NCBI GenBank assembly: GCA_016180765.1
Contig: JACPAP010000035.1
Location: 1-13,261, forward strand
Source: Gemmatimonadota bacterium
Lineage (GTDB): Bacteria > Gemmatimonadota > Gemmatimonadetes > Gemmatimonadales > GWC2-71-9
Direction of reading: 5' to 3'
DNA: 13,261 bases
The translations under genes and the position numbers were made by a program. Positions 1 to 9,453 of the stretch are shown piece after piece; position 1 is the first letter of the stretch; every line of letters starts with the position of its first letter. The notes under the pieces are model-generated. The model had not been told where the DNA came from. It made no database searches and saw only the letters and a list, made by a program, of their open reading frames with translations.

Positions 1-1635
<1,635 letters not shown>

Positions 1636-1681
1636 ACCTGCCTAGGACGGAGAAGGTGTTGATCATCCAGAAACTACGGAC

Positions 1682-1691
1682 CACCTAGGTG
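1682..1691. promoter_or_regulatory. Perfect 10-bp palindrome upstream of pilB
   Basis: CACCTAGGTG is its own reverse complement. It lies just after the comEA stop codon, 47 bp before the pilB start. A second CCTAGG occurs at 1641-1646, 5 bp from the pilB start, about 43 bp away centre to centre. The two could be a paired operator controlling pilB, but nothing else in the sequence shows this. Confidence 0.2.
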
Positions 1692-1694
1692 CTG

Positions 1695-2405
1695 TCAAGG
1701 CACGAGGATACGACCCTCGAGCGCCTTGAGCGTGGCGGCACCGATCCCGCGCACCCGTTTGAGATCCTCGATCGTCCGGTAGGGGCCGCGCGTGACGCGA
1801 TCCGCCACAATGGCGCGCGCCAGGGCCGGCCCGATGCCAGGAAGTTGGATCAGCTCGGCTTCACTGGCTGTGTTCAAGCTCACTTTGCCCCTCCCCCTTC
1901 CCCCCACCGCCGCAGAGGCCGGAGACGCGGCAGCGGAGGGATCGGCGGCGTGGACGATGAGCGGGGAGCCCTCGATCGGGGGACGCCGACCCCGGGGATC
2001 GGCCGCGACGAGCCCTGCGGCGGAAAACGCCGCGTGGGGCCGGACCGCGGCGAGCAGCGTGGGGCCGATGCCGGGAACCTGATCCAGCGCCTCGAGCGAG
2101 CCGAACGGCCCGTGCTCTTCGCGGTAGGCGACGATCCGCGCCGCCAGGGCCGGTCCAATCCGCGGCAGGCGAGCCAGCTCCTCCGCGCTCGCCCGGTCCA
2201 GATCGATGCGTTCCCCCCGGGCGAGGGGTCGGGCCAGGCGCGCGGCGCGGGCTTCCACGGAATCCCAAGGGGGCCGAGTCCCGGTCCCCCGATAGGCAAC
2301 CGCCCCCGGAGCCGCTCCCGGCGGCTGCCAGAAACGCACCACCAGCCCGGCGGCCGCCAGTACCAGCAGGATCACGGCAGCCCGGCGATCATCACGGGTC
2401 GCCAT
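1695..2405 (-). CDS. comEA: ComEA-like membrane-anchored DNA-binding protein with two helix-hairpin-helix modules
   Basis: Probably binds incoming double-stranded DNA in the periplasm during pilus-dependent uptake; the role is inferred from the family. The protein has 236 residues. The N-terminus MATRDDRR is followed by one hydrophobic segment (about 10-24), which fits an inner-membrane anchor or uncleaved signal. Two ComEA-type HhH modules follow. Module 1 spans about 67-122 with hairpins PRIGPAL and VPGIGPTL. Module 2 spans about 175-233 with hairpins LPGIGPALA and VRGIGAATL. The linker between them (about 125-172) is Ala/Gly/Pro-rich. No SLBB domain of the Bacillus ComEA type is present. 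The start ATG at 2405 is the only one placed before the membrane segment; no good Shine-Dalgarno is visible. It stands 59 bp upstream of pilB, so co-transcription is likely. A general HhH DNA-binding protein unrelated to competence is the alternative. Confidence 0.85.
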   Translation of the reverse strand: MATRDDRRAAVILLVLAAAGLVVRFWQPPGAAPGAVAYRGTGTRPPWDSVEARAARLARPLARGERIDLDRASAEELARLPRIGPALAARIVAYREEHGPFGSLEALDQVPGIGPTLLAAVRPHAAFSAAGLVAADPRGRRPPIEGSPLIVHAADPSAAASPASAAVGGRGRGKVSLNTASEAELIQLPGIGPALARAIVADRVTRGPYRTIEDLKRVRGIGAATLKALEGRILVP

Positions 2406-2495
2406 GGCGGCAGTATGCCCACCGGGGACCCGGGACGTGACATCAAACGAATGCGGCGGGGGGCGGATTGCTGCGAGAAAAGGCGGGGGATGATT
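2406..2495 (-). promoter_or_regulatory. Leader region of comEA with a possible -10 element next to the start codon
   Basis: This gap separates the M28 gene from comEA. On the minus strand CATACT (2417-2412) lies 6 bases before the comEA ATG, a position that would give a leaderless or nearly leaderless mRNA. No convincing -35 hexamer stands at the usual distance. Nothing else is recognisable here apart from a weak GGGA/TCCC mini-hairpin near 2486-2498. Confidence 0.2.
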
Positions 2496-2520
2496 CCCTC
2501 TTCCCCGTTCCCCCTTCCCC
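2496..2520 (-). other. Candidate G-quadruplex motif after the M28 gene stop codon
   Basis: The minus strand carries four G-runs of 4, 5, 4 and 3 bases with loops of 2, 3 and 4 bases (AA, AAC, AAGA). This fits the canonical four-run quadruplex pattern. It begins 4 bases after the TAA of the M28 gene and is on the mRNA-like strand, so it could fold in the transcript and mark or protect the 3' end. It is a sequence match only. Confidence 0.45.
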
Positions 2521-2524
2521 GTCG

Positions 2525-3427
2525 TTACCGCACCAACGCCACCGCTACATCGCCTACGATCTGCAGGCTCCTGGCGGTCACCTTGTCGGCCGTGTCCTCG
2601 GTGGTGTGGTGCCAGGGGTAGTCCAGGTCGATCACGTCGATGGCGCGCACGGAGGCGTCGAGCAGCGGGACGTGGTCGTCGGTGATGGGGATGCCCACGG
2701 TCGCGACGAAATAGCGTTGGTAGCCCAATTCACGGGCCTTGGCCCAGACGCGTTCCACCACCTCGGGGGCCCGCTCGGCGGAGTGACCCTCCTGCTCGAT
2801 CCGCAGGTCCTTGTCGCCCACCATGTCGAAGAGCACGGCAAACAGCGGCCGGCCGGCCGCCGTGAGCTCGGACGCATAGTGCTTCGAGCCCAGCAACACG
2901 TCCCGACCGTCGTTGAAGTCGCCGTAGTCCTCGCCGTCCACGAAGAGCAGGTCCACGCCCACACTGGCGGGCGGTTGCTTTTTCAGAGCGTCGGCCACGC
3001 CCAGCAGCACCGCGACCCCGGAGGCGCCGTCGTTGGCTCCGGGGACGGGCCGTTGCTGGTCCGCCAGGTTGGCGCTCTTCTCCGCCTTGGGCCTCGTGTC
3101 CCAGTGCGCCAGGAAGAGCACGCGCGCCTTAAGCTCGGGCCGGAACCGTCCAAGGAAGTTCCTGAGGCGCAACGTGTCGCCCTGCGCCGTCACGTGGGTG
3201 AACCCCTGCACCTCGACCGAGTCGGCCCGAGCCTCAAGCTGCCGGTGGATCCAGTCGCCCGCCCGCCGGTGGCCATCGGTGTTGGGGACGCGCGGCCCAA
3301 AGGCCAGCTGCGCCTCCACGTACCGCATCGCTTGCTGGCCGTCGAACTCGCGCCGGGCAAGGAGCCCCGCGGCTCCACAGCCAGCCACCACGATGAGCAG
3401 GCCAGCTACCATCGGTCGGACCAACAT
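2525..3427 (-). CDS. M28-family glutaminyl-peptide cyclotransferase-like lipoprotein (zinc peptidase fold)
   Basis: Likely periplasmic, lipid-anchored glutaminyl cyclase converting N-terminal Gln to pyroglutamate; a plain M28 aminopeptidase is the alternative. From ATG 3427 it has 300 residues with a lipoprotein signal ending in the lipobox VAGC (Cys17). M28 motifs in order are LAHWDTRP (106-113), GANDGASG with Asp133, VDGEDYG with Glu166 as putative acid/base and Asp167 as zinc ligand, FDMVGD with Asp201, ITDDHVPL (248-255), and YPWHHTTEDT with His274. The DDHxP block and the HTTED block match the human glutaminyl cyclase layout (zinc Asp159, Glu202, His330) better than typical aminopeptidases. 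The frame continues upstream to ATG 3502 and ATG 3559. The latter overlaps the sprA stop as ATGA, so the true start may lie there (344 residues), with a palindromic repeat translated into the N-terminus. No start has a good Shine-Dalgarno. Confidence 0.85.
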   Translation of the reverse strand: MLVRPMVAGLLIVVAGCGAAGLLARREFDGQQAMRYVEAQLAFGPRVPNTDGHRRAGDWIHRQLEARADSVEVQGFTHVTAQGDTLRLRNFLGRFRPELKARVLFLAHWDTRPKAEKSANLADQQRPVPGANDGASGVAVLLGVADALKKQPPASVGVDLLFVDGEDYGDFNDGRDVLLGSKHYASELTAAGRPLFAVLFDMVGDKDLRIEQEGHSAERAPEVVERVWAKARELGYQRYFVATVGIPITDDHVPLLDASVRAIDVIDLDYPWHHTTEDTADKVTARSLQIVGDVAVALVR

Positions 3428-3432
3428 CGAGT

Positions 3433-3542
3433 GATTTACCGCAGAGGACGCAGAGAGAAACAGAGAGAACGCAGAGGTGATACGTGTGAAAAGCGTTCCC
3501 ATAACGTGCTCTCTGCGCTCTCTGCGGTCTCTGCGGTAAATC
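3433..3542. repeat. 110-bp palindromic element of 9-bp CGCAGAG-type units
   Basis: The ends are GATTTACC and GGTAAATC. The left arm (3434-3467) and right arm (3509-3541) are inverted copies: 13 matching bases from the outer end, 2 mismatches, 9 more matches, then a less regular inner part. Each arm is built from tandem units; the right arm holds CTCTCTGCG twice (3509-3517, 3518-3526) and GTCTCTGCG once (3527-3535). The centre (about 3478-3508) is not repetitive. It lies between sprA and the M28 core start. The unit is free of stop codons in all six frames, and the M28 reading frame runs straight through the element. From memory, similar ACCGCAGAG-type palindromes are scattered through many environmental genomes; I know of no established name. 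A large transcript hairpin is expected. Confidence 0.75.
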
Positions 3543-3555
3543 CCCGTTAGGCGTT

Positions 3556-6500
3556 TCATGGAGCCCGGCCCGTCACGAAGTTGATCTCCGCGAAGACGGT
3601 GAAAACGTACTGAGTGAAGCGGCTCGACAGATGCCGCTGGTCCGTCAGAATGTAGCTGAGGCTTAGCCCCCCCACGACCGCCGAGGAGACCCCGGTGTCC
3701 ATGCGCGCGTCGAGCTGGCGTCGGCGGCTGTCCGCCACCGGCGTGCACGCAGAGGTGCCGGCCCCGTTCCCGACCGCGCCAGCGACGTCCGAGACGCTGG
3801 CCGACGAAGCGGAACCGGGGCCGGCGCGAATCAGGCAGGCTCGCGTGTCGGACGCCGAGCCGGACAGCGCCGTGCGGATCGGGTTCGGCAGCCGGGCCAG
3901 CGATCGCGGCGCGCGGAAGGCGAAGCTCACGTTGCCGCCCCAGTCCACCCGATCGTTGCGCGTGGTGGTCCCGGCCGCGGTGAGCTCGGTCCGGCTGTCT
4001 CCGTACTGGGCCCCGGTGGTGATGCCCGGCGACCAGGCGATGGTCAGGGAGGGCGTGAACCGCCGGACGCGGCTCTCCGTCACGGCCCCAGGGGGCGCAC
4101 CGGTAGAACCCGCCGTGATGCCCTGACGCACGGTGGTTTCGCTCACGCGGTACTGGGCCTGGGCGTTGAAGCTGGAGACCAGCCGCCCCAACACTCCGCC
4201 GGGGCGCGCCGACCAGGCGAGTGACCCGGACGGCCACTCCCGGGTGTGCTGCGCCAAGGTCGCTTGCCCGTTACCCTGCAACACCCAGATGGTCCCGTCC
4301 GTGTCGCGATAGGTCCCCCGCACGGTGAGCCCCGCCGGGAGTCTCGCGCCGGCGGACCCCGTGAGGGTCCGGGTCTCCATTGCCGTGGCGGCGAGCACGC
4401 CATCCCGCTGGCGGAACTCGCTGATATCTCCAAGCCCCAGCTGGTAGCGCAGGCCGGGCGGCACGGCCAGCCGGTCGAACGTAGACCGGCGCTCCCGCGT
4501 CAGCGACACGTCGGCCGGCAGCAACGCCCGCAGCGTCTCGCCGAGCGCGCCGCCCCCGGTCGCACTAACCAGCCGCGCCAGATCCAGCCCGGCTCCGATC
4601 TGGCGGCGCCGGAAGTTGGCGCTGGCCAGCGGCGCGACTGAATCGGTCCCCACCACCACCGGAACGCGTTGGTTGGGATCGCGAATCAAGCTGAAGCCGG
4701 TGGCCCACGCGACCCGCGGTTTGAGCCAGCTGCTGAGGACGGGCGCCACGGTCGCCGCGGTGGAAAGCGAGCGCTGGCGCTCGAACCCGGCATCCCAACC
4801 GAATAGGGTACTCCGCTGGGTCCCCAATGACCGGGCCACGGCCGTGGTGTCCCCATACTCCTGGAGATCGCGCATGCTGGTGAGATCGGCTCGGAGACTC
4901 AGGGTCTCGAACGGCCTGAGCTCCAGTCCGGCCAGGTTGGTCCACCGATGCTGAAGGCTGGGCCGGGCGCGTACCAACGAATCCGACCCCAGCGCTACGG
5001 GAACGCGGAAGGTGGAGCGGCGGGTGTCGTCGTCCACCAGCGTCGAGCCGAGCCGGATTTGGGCGGGGCGCACACTGTTTGGGGGGCTGTGATACTCCGC
5101 CCGAAGGCGACGGTTGCGCGTCGTGGTGCTCCACAGCTCGGCCTGCGCGTCGCCGTTCTGGAGGAATCCCGTGACGCTCAACGGATCGAGCAGCAGGCTC
5201 GGGAGCAGTCCGCCGCCGCGGGTGGTGCGCCGGAGGTCCAGCTGCAACGTGGTTACCGAGCTCCGCGCGCGCCGGAGATCGCTCAACGCGGTGGCCGGAA
5301 TATCGCTCTGGCGCAGGTAGAAGGGATCCGCCGTGGTGCGCTCATGCCCGACGCTGAGCGGCACCATCATGCCCCACGCGGCCGGCAGGAACTTGTCGAG
5401 CCGCAGGGTGGATCCTATCCGGGCGGCGACGTCCGTGACGTAGCTGGGGTCATCGGCGAGCTGGCGGAAGCGGTCGTCGCGCCGGGTGAACCCGAGAGTG
5501 ACATCGGCCAGGTCCGCTGCGGTGAGATGCAGATCCAGCGCCGCGGCCAACCCGGCGTGGTTGACCACGTCGCCCAGGCGAATGTCGTCCACCCACACCT
5601 CGGCCTGGTCCACGATCGCGTTGGCCGACGCCCGGTAGATCCCCGCGGCCACCTCCGACACCCGTGCCAGGTTGGGCGGCGCGATGCCGGGGTGGCGCAC
5701 CTGCACCAGATATGGCCCCTCGCAGGCGACCAACGCCGTGGAATCCCCGCCGCACGACGCCGCCCCGCCGGGCGGCTCGCCGCCCAACCACCGTGCCTCG
5801 ATCTGCCCGCGGAGCGCGATCCAGCGCTGCAGGTCGATCACCATCTCCGGCTCCCACGTCCCCGCCACCATCCGGGTCCGGTAGAGATAGAAGTTGTCTT
5901 CGTCGGTCCCGACCTTGACGAAGAACTCGAGATCGCCCTGGTCCCAGCCGGCACCCCGGCCCTGCGCCCACACGCGAAGCTGCCGGTACTTGAGGAAGTT
6001 GCGGTCCCCTTCCGCGGCGAACCGGGTGAACGCCTCCGCGCGCTCGCCGGGCCGGAGGTCCCGCGCCAGCAGGCGCAGCGAGTGCTCGTTGATCTGCTGC
6101 GACGTGAAGAGAAACGCCACGCCCCGGCGTTCGGCCTGGTTCAGCACCCCGGGCGGCGGGCTGTACCCCAGGTCCTGGTTGTCGGTGCTCACCACTGACG
6201 CTATGACCTCGCCGTGCGGCTGGGCCAGCCGCCCGCCCAGGCCGGCCAGCGGCGTGGCCGCGCGCTTGAGCCAGGGCGCGCCCACCAACCGCATGCGGCC
6301 CAGCGCCAAGAACAGCTCGTCTTCCGGGGGCCCTTGGTCCGGAGCCACCACCGTGAGCCGCAAGGCCCGGATGTGCCGCAGGTCCGGATTCCCAATTGAC
6401 AGGGAGTCCTGGCGGAACGAGATCCGGTACAAGCGCCAGGTGAACCGCCGCCCGGTGGCGTCCGCGGTGCCGCCGCCGTCCCGCACGAAGTACTGAGCGT

Positions 6501-9453
6501 TGCCCAGCGGAAAGACGTAGCGCACCAGGTCCTCGGTGAGGCCGCCGACCGTGACGTCCAGCCGGTTGTCGCCGTTCAGATCCTCGGTGTCCAGCAGCCC
6601 GTTGCCGCGGGTGCAGCGCGCCGCGAGGTCGCCCAACGGGAAGATGGGGAGGCCGGTGGCGAGGGTGCCTCGGCACAACGGCAGCCGTCGGGCCACCGAA
6701 CCGGTGGTCGCGTCCAGCACGGAGTCCGGGAGATCGCCCAGGATGCCTATGTCGTGCACCGCGGCGTTGAACACGTTGGCCAAGGTGTCTTTCTCGGTGT
6801 CCAGCCGGCCGGCGCCCACGAACTGAAGCCCGGTGAACACGGTGTCGCTCCCCAGGAGGCGGAAGGAATCCGGGGCGGGGGCTACGGCGTCCTCGAACAC
6901 GGTGCCAAAATCCAGCAGCAGCGTGGCGCCGCGGGTGGCCGCGGTTCGGCGCTCGTCCTCCAGCACCCAGAACTCCAGGTATTCGACGGTCGAAAGGTCC
7001 ACGCCCAGCCCCGAGCGATCCAGCGCCTGGGTGATCGAGCGCCAACGGGGCCCCGGCGTGTGGGGCCGGAGCCAGCGGGGCGCTCCCGTGCTGGGGGCCG
7101 GAGCGCCGCCCACGGTATCGGGCTTGAGCGACAGCCACAGCACGCGCTCGATCTGCCGGGCCGTGCCGGTGAGGACGATGCTGGAGTCGATGTCCCGCGG
7201 CTCGAACTCCACCGGTTGGTTGCCGATCTGGACGCCGTTCTGCCAGACCAGGGCTGCTGCGTCTCGAGGATCGAAGCCGCCGTCCGAAGCGAGGTAGGCG
7301 GCGGACAAACCTCGGCCCGACGCCGGCCGGCTGCCCAGCTGAAAGCTCTGCTCGCTGAGCGACACCACGCGGCTCCCGGTCGTTCCCTCGAACTCCTCCA
7401 CGTACGCCTGGCCCGCCGGGTTGGCGTTGGGCCGGGAAACGGCCACCTCCCCACTCACGGTGAACGAGGACGGCGCGGTGGTCTGGATCAGCGGGAGGGC
7501 GTCAAGGGCGCGGGTGATGCCGGTGGGCTGGAAGGCCAGCTCGGTGCTCACGCCGCCGATGAAATGCGCCTGCGGCTCGAACCCCAGCTGCGGGCGGGTG
7601 AACACGCTCTGCTCCTGCTGGAACAGGCCCAGTGCATCCACCCGCCCGTGGGAACCTAGTCGGTATGTGCTGGAGAGACCCACGATCGTCTTCGGGGCCA
7701 CGTCGAACAGCTGATTCTCCTCGAACTGGGCCCGGACCTGGACCACGGGGGCCGTGAACAGCTGGTCGGGGTTCAGGAAGCTCACCTGCCCCACGTCGTA
7801 GAAGACCTCGTAGTCCCGGCCGCGAATGAGTTGGCGATCTCCCACGAACAGTCGCTCGCTCCCCTCGCGCACCTGAATGGCGCCGAGGTTCAGGCCCGAT
7901 CGGTCGCCCGGTCCGGTCGCCTCGTACTGCACCCGCAGCCGGAATCGGGGCGCGGGGCCTTGCGACTGGAGCAGGTAGGCGGGCGTGCGGTACAGGGAAT
8001 CGTTGGTCTCTCCGGCGACGAGACGCGCGGAGTCCGCGAACGGTTGGAGGTGCGGAAACACCACGAACCGGTCGCGCACCGGGGCGCCGCCGTTGGGATC
8101 GCGCTCGCGGGGGAAGACCCGGTTGTACTCGTCCAGGCCCGCAGGATCGGCGGCGAGCGAGAGGCCCAGCCTGGTCAGGTAGGTGTCGCCGCCGCCCAGC
8201 GGGCGCTCGGAGTGATTGAGGGAGACGACCAAGCGAAGCGAGCTGCGCGTGACGTCGGGCCCGCCCAGCCGGTAGGCGTTCCGCATCTCGTAGGGGAACG
8301 TGGGCACTTCGGGCCCAAGCCGCGGCTCGTAGATCAGCTCCAGCGTGTCGGTACCGCCGCCCACGGCCGGAAACGTCCCCACGGTGTCGCCCGACGCGGT
8401 GAGGTACGAGACCGCGAGGAAGTCTTCGGTGCCCACCCGCGCCGCGAGCGCGAGCCATAAGGCCGAGGGATCCAGGTAATAGTCGCGACCCTCCACCAGC
8501 AGCTCCCACGGGAGGGGGCCCACCCGTTGGGGACTATCGATCCGGAGCGCCACCGCATTGATGCCGCCCAGGTTGGGGTTGGCGCCGGCCGCGCCGCCCA
8601 GCGCCCGCAGCCGGTACACCCGGACGCTCACGGGGCGTTGCAGCGGTGAGAGCGCCGCTCCCGCGAGGTTCAGGACGTCCAGATCCGGGTAGCCGAGGAG
8701 GTCTTTGGGGTTGACCACGAAGAAGAACCGGCCGGGCTCGAAATCCAGGTCGCGGAGCTCGAAATCCACCGGCTGGGTCACCCGCTCGCCCACGGTGTAC
8801 ACCCGGGTGCGGAGCGAGGAGCCGCGTTGCTGCGCCAGGATCGAGCGCACTTCCAGCGCGCCGAACTGGGCTTTGGCCTGGACGCCGAAGGAGTTCGCCG
8901 GAATGGCGGCGGTGATGAATCGCGACCCCGGCGCGTCGAGGGTCACATTGCCCACTTCCACGCGTTGCAGCGCCTCGCCTTCCTGTCCCTCGTACCACAC
9001 CCGAATGTCGTTATTGGCGCTGAACTCGCGCTCGCTGTCGTAATCCAGGTCCAGATGGATACGCTGGCTCACCACGCCGCCGGCCTTGAGGCTGAACTGC
9101 TGATCCACGAAGGGCGTGGGGAAGCCCGGCTGGCACCCTGAGACCGGATTGCCGATGTCGCCGGCGGTACAGCGCTGATTCTGGAGCCGGTCGAGTTTGA
9201 GCTCGAAGCGACCCTTAAACGAGATGCCGAGCTCGGCCCCTTCTCCTTGCTCCGGGGCCCACCGCAAACGCCGTTGCTGCTCTACGACGGCGCGCGTCTC
9301 ATCCGCCCAGCGCCTCGCCGCTTCCTCGGGCGTGCCGGCGAGCAGAGAGCTGTCGGCGGCGGGCAACGCGCCGGCGCGTTGGGCCTGGACCCGCCCGCCG
9401 AGCGGCGCCACGGCGAGCAGCGCCACGACCCACGGGGCCACTTTCGAGCGCAC
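3556..9453 (-). CDS. sprA: SprA/Sov-like giant outer-membrane protein (type IX secretion translocon family)
   Basis: Homologue of the outer-membrane barrel that forms the type IX secretion pore and is needed for gliding in Bacteroidota. It has 1965 residues against about 2400-2500 for Flavobacterium SprA and Porphyromonas Sov. The GTG at 9453 is chosen because it yields a clean signal peptide, MRSKVAPW...GGRVQA, with cleavage predicted before Gln25; the upstream open frame to 9894 is only the antisense of the divergent gene. Family-type blocks are DYDSEREFSANNDIRVWYEG (138-157), the VGNVTL...FGVQAKAQFGALEV block (168-202), VEGRDYYLD (320-328), AYVEEFEGT (683-691), FTWRLYRISF (around 1006) and VWVDDIRLG (around 1284). 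The last 600 or so residues look like alternating barrel strands. No Shine-Dalgarno precedes the GTG. Its TGA overlaps ATG 3559 of the next gene. Whether it works in true type IX secretion here is unknown; no por/gld genes are in view. Confidence 0.85.
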   Translation of the reverse strand: MRSKVAPWVVALLAVAPLGGRVQAQRAGALPAADSSLLAGTPEEAARRWADETRAVVEQQRRLRWAPEQGEGAELGISFKGRFELKLDRLQNQRCTAGDIGNPVSGCQPGFPTPFVDQQFSLKAGGVVSQRIHLDLDYDSEREFSANNDIRVWYEGQEGEALQRVEVGNVTLDAPGSRFITAAIPANSFGVQAKAQFGALEVRSILAQQRGSSLRTRVYTVGERVTQPVDFELRDLDFEPGRFFFVVNPKDLLGYPDLDVLNLAGAALSPLQRPVSVRVYRLRALGGAAGANPNLGGINAVALRIDSPQRVGPLPWELLVEGRDYYLDPSALWLALAARVGTEDFLAVSYLTASGDTVGTFPAVGGGTDTLELIYEPRLGPEVPTFPYEMRNAYRLGGPDVTRSSLRLVVSLNHSERPLGGGDTYLTRLGLSLAADPAGLDEYNRVFPRERDPNGGAPVRDRFVVFPHLQPFADSARLVAGETNDSLYRTPAYLLQSQGPAPRFRLRVQYEATGPGDRSGLNLGAIQVREGSERLFVGDRQLIRGRDYEVFYDVGQVSFLNPDQLFTAPVVQVRAQFEENQLFDVAPKTIVGLSSTYRLGSHGRVDALGLFQQEQSVFTRPQLGFEPQAHFIGGVSTELAFQPTGITRALDALPLIQTTAPSSFTVSGEVAVSRPNANPAGQAYVEEFEGTTGSRVVSLSEQSFQLGSRPASGRGLSAAYLASDGGFDPRDAAALVWQNGVQIGNQPVEFEPRDIDSSIVLTGTARQIERVLWLSLKPDTVGGAPAPSTGAPRWLRPHTPGPRWRSITQALDRSGLGVDLSTVEYLEFWVLEDERRTAATRGATLLLDFGTVFEDAVAPAPDSFRLLGSDTVFTGLQFVGAGRLDTEKDTLANVFNAAVHDIGILGDLPDSVLDATTGSVARRLPLCRGTLATGLPIFPLGDLAARCTRGNGLLDTEDLNGDNRLDVTVGGLTEDLVRYVFPLGNAQYFVRDGGGTADATGRRFTWRLYRISFRQDSLSIGNPDLRHIRALRLTVVAPDQGPPEDELFLALGRMRLVGAPWLKRAATPLAGLGGRLAQPHGEVIASVVSTDNQDLGYSPPPGVLNQAERRGVAFLFTSQQINEHSLRLLARDLRPGERAEAFTRFAAEGDRNFLKYRQLRVWAQGRGAGWDQGDLEFFVKVGTDEDNFYLYRTRMVAGTWEPEMVIDLQRWIALRGQIEARWLGGEPPGGAASCGGDSTALVACEGPYLVQVRHPGIAPPNLARVSEVAAGIYRASANAIVDQAEVWVDDIRLGDVVNHAGLAAALDLHLTAADLADVTLGFTRRDDRFRQLADDPSYVTDVAARIGSTLRLDKFLPAAWGMMVPLSVGHERTTADPFYLRQSDIPATALSDLRRARSSVTTLQLDLRRTTRGGGLLPSLLLDPLSVTGFLQNGDAQAELWSTTTRNRRLRAEYHSPPNSVRPAQIRLGSTLVDDDTRRSTFRVPVALGSDSLVRARPSLQHRWTNLAGLELRPFETLSLRADLTSMRDLQEYGDTTAVARSLGTQRSTLFGWDAGFERQRSLSTAATVAPVLSSWLKPRVAWATGFSLIRDPNQRVPVVVGTDSVAPLASANFRRRQIGAGLDLARLVSATGGGALGETLRALLPADVSLTRERRSTFDRLAVPPGLRYQLGLGDISEFRQRDGVLAATAMETRTLTGSAGARLPAGLTVRGTYRDTDGTIWVLQGNGQATLAQHTREWPSGSLAWSARPGGVLGRLVSSFNAQAQYRVSETTVRQGITAGSTGAPPGAVTESRVRRFTPSLTIAWSPGITTGAQYGDSRTELTAAGTTTRNDRVDWGGNVSFAFRAPRSLARLPNPIRTALSGSASDTRACLIRAGPGSASSASVSDVAGAVGNGAGTSACTPVADSRRRQLDARMDTGVSSAVVGGLSLSYILTDQRHLSSRFTQYVFTVFAEINFVTGRAP

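Noticed and set aside
1888..1905. G-rich run inside comEA (minus strand) as a second quadruplex
   Set aside because: Only three clear runs are present, and it encodes the Gly/Arg linker in frame, so a coding explanation suffices.
1908..1935. Insertion of a CGCAGAG repeat in the comEA linker
   Set aside because: Only one nine-base match and no inverted partner; at this GC content it may be chance.
2486..2498. GGGA/TCCC mini-hairpin as an intrinsic terminator of the M28 gene
   Set aside because: The stem is only four base pairs and the short T-run is several bases away; it is too weak to call.
3410..3412. ATG 3412 as start of the M28 lipoprotein
   Set aside because: It would remove the basic residue (Arg4) that a signal peptide needs ahead of its hydrophobic core.
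5450..7138. 562-codon minus-strand frame and 416-codon plus-strand frame (4948-6198) inside sprA
   Set aside because: Both are Arg/Gly/Pro/Ala-rich shadow frames, common in GC-rich DNA. The sprA frame is the one with recognisable family blocks across the whole stretch.
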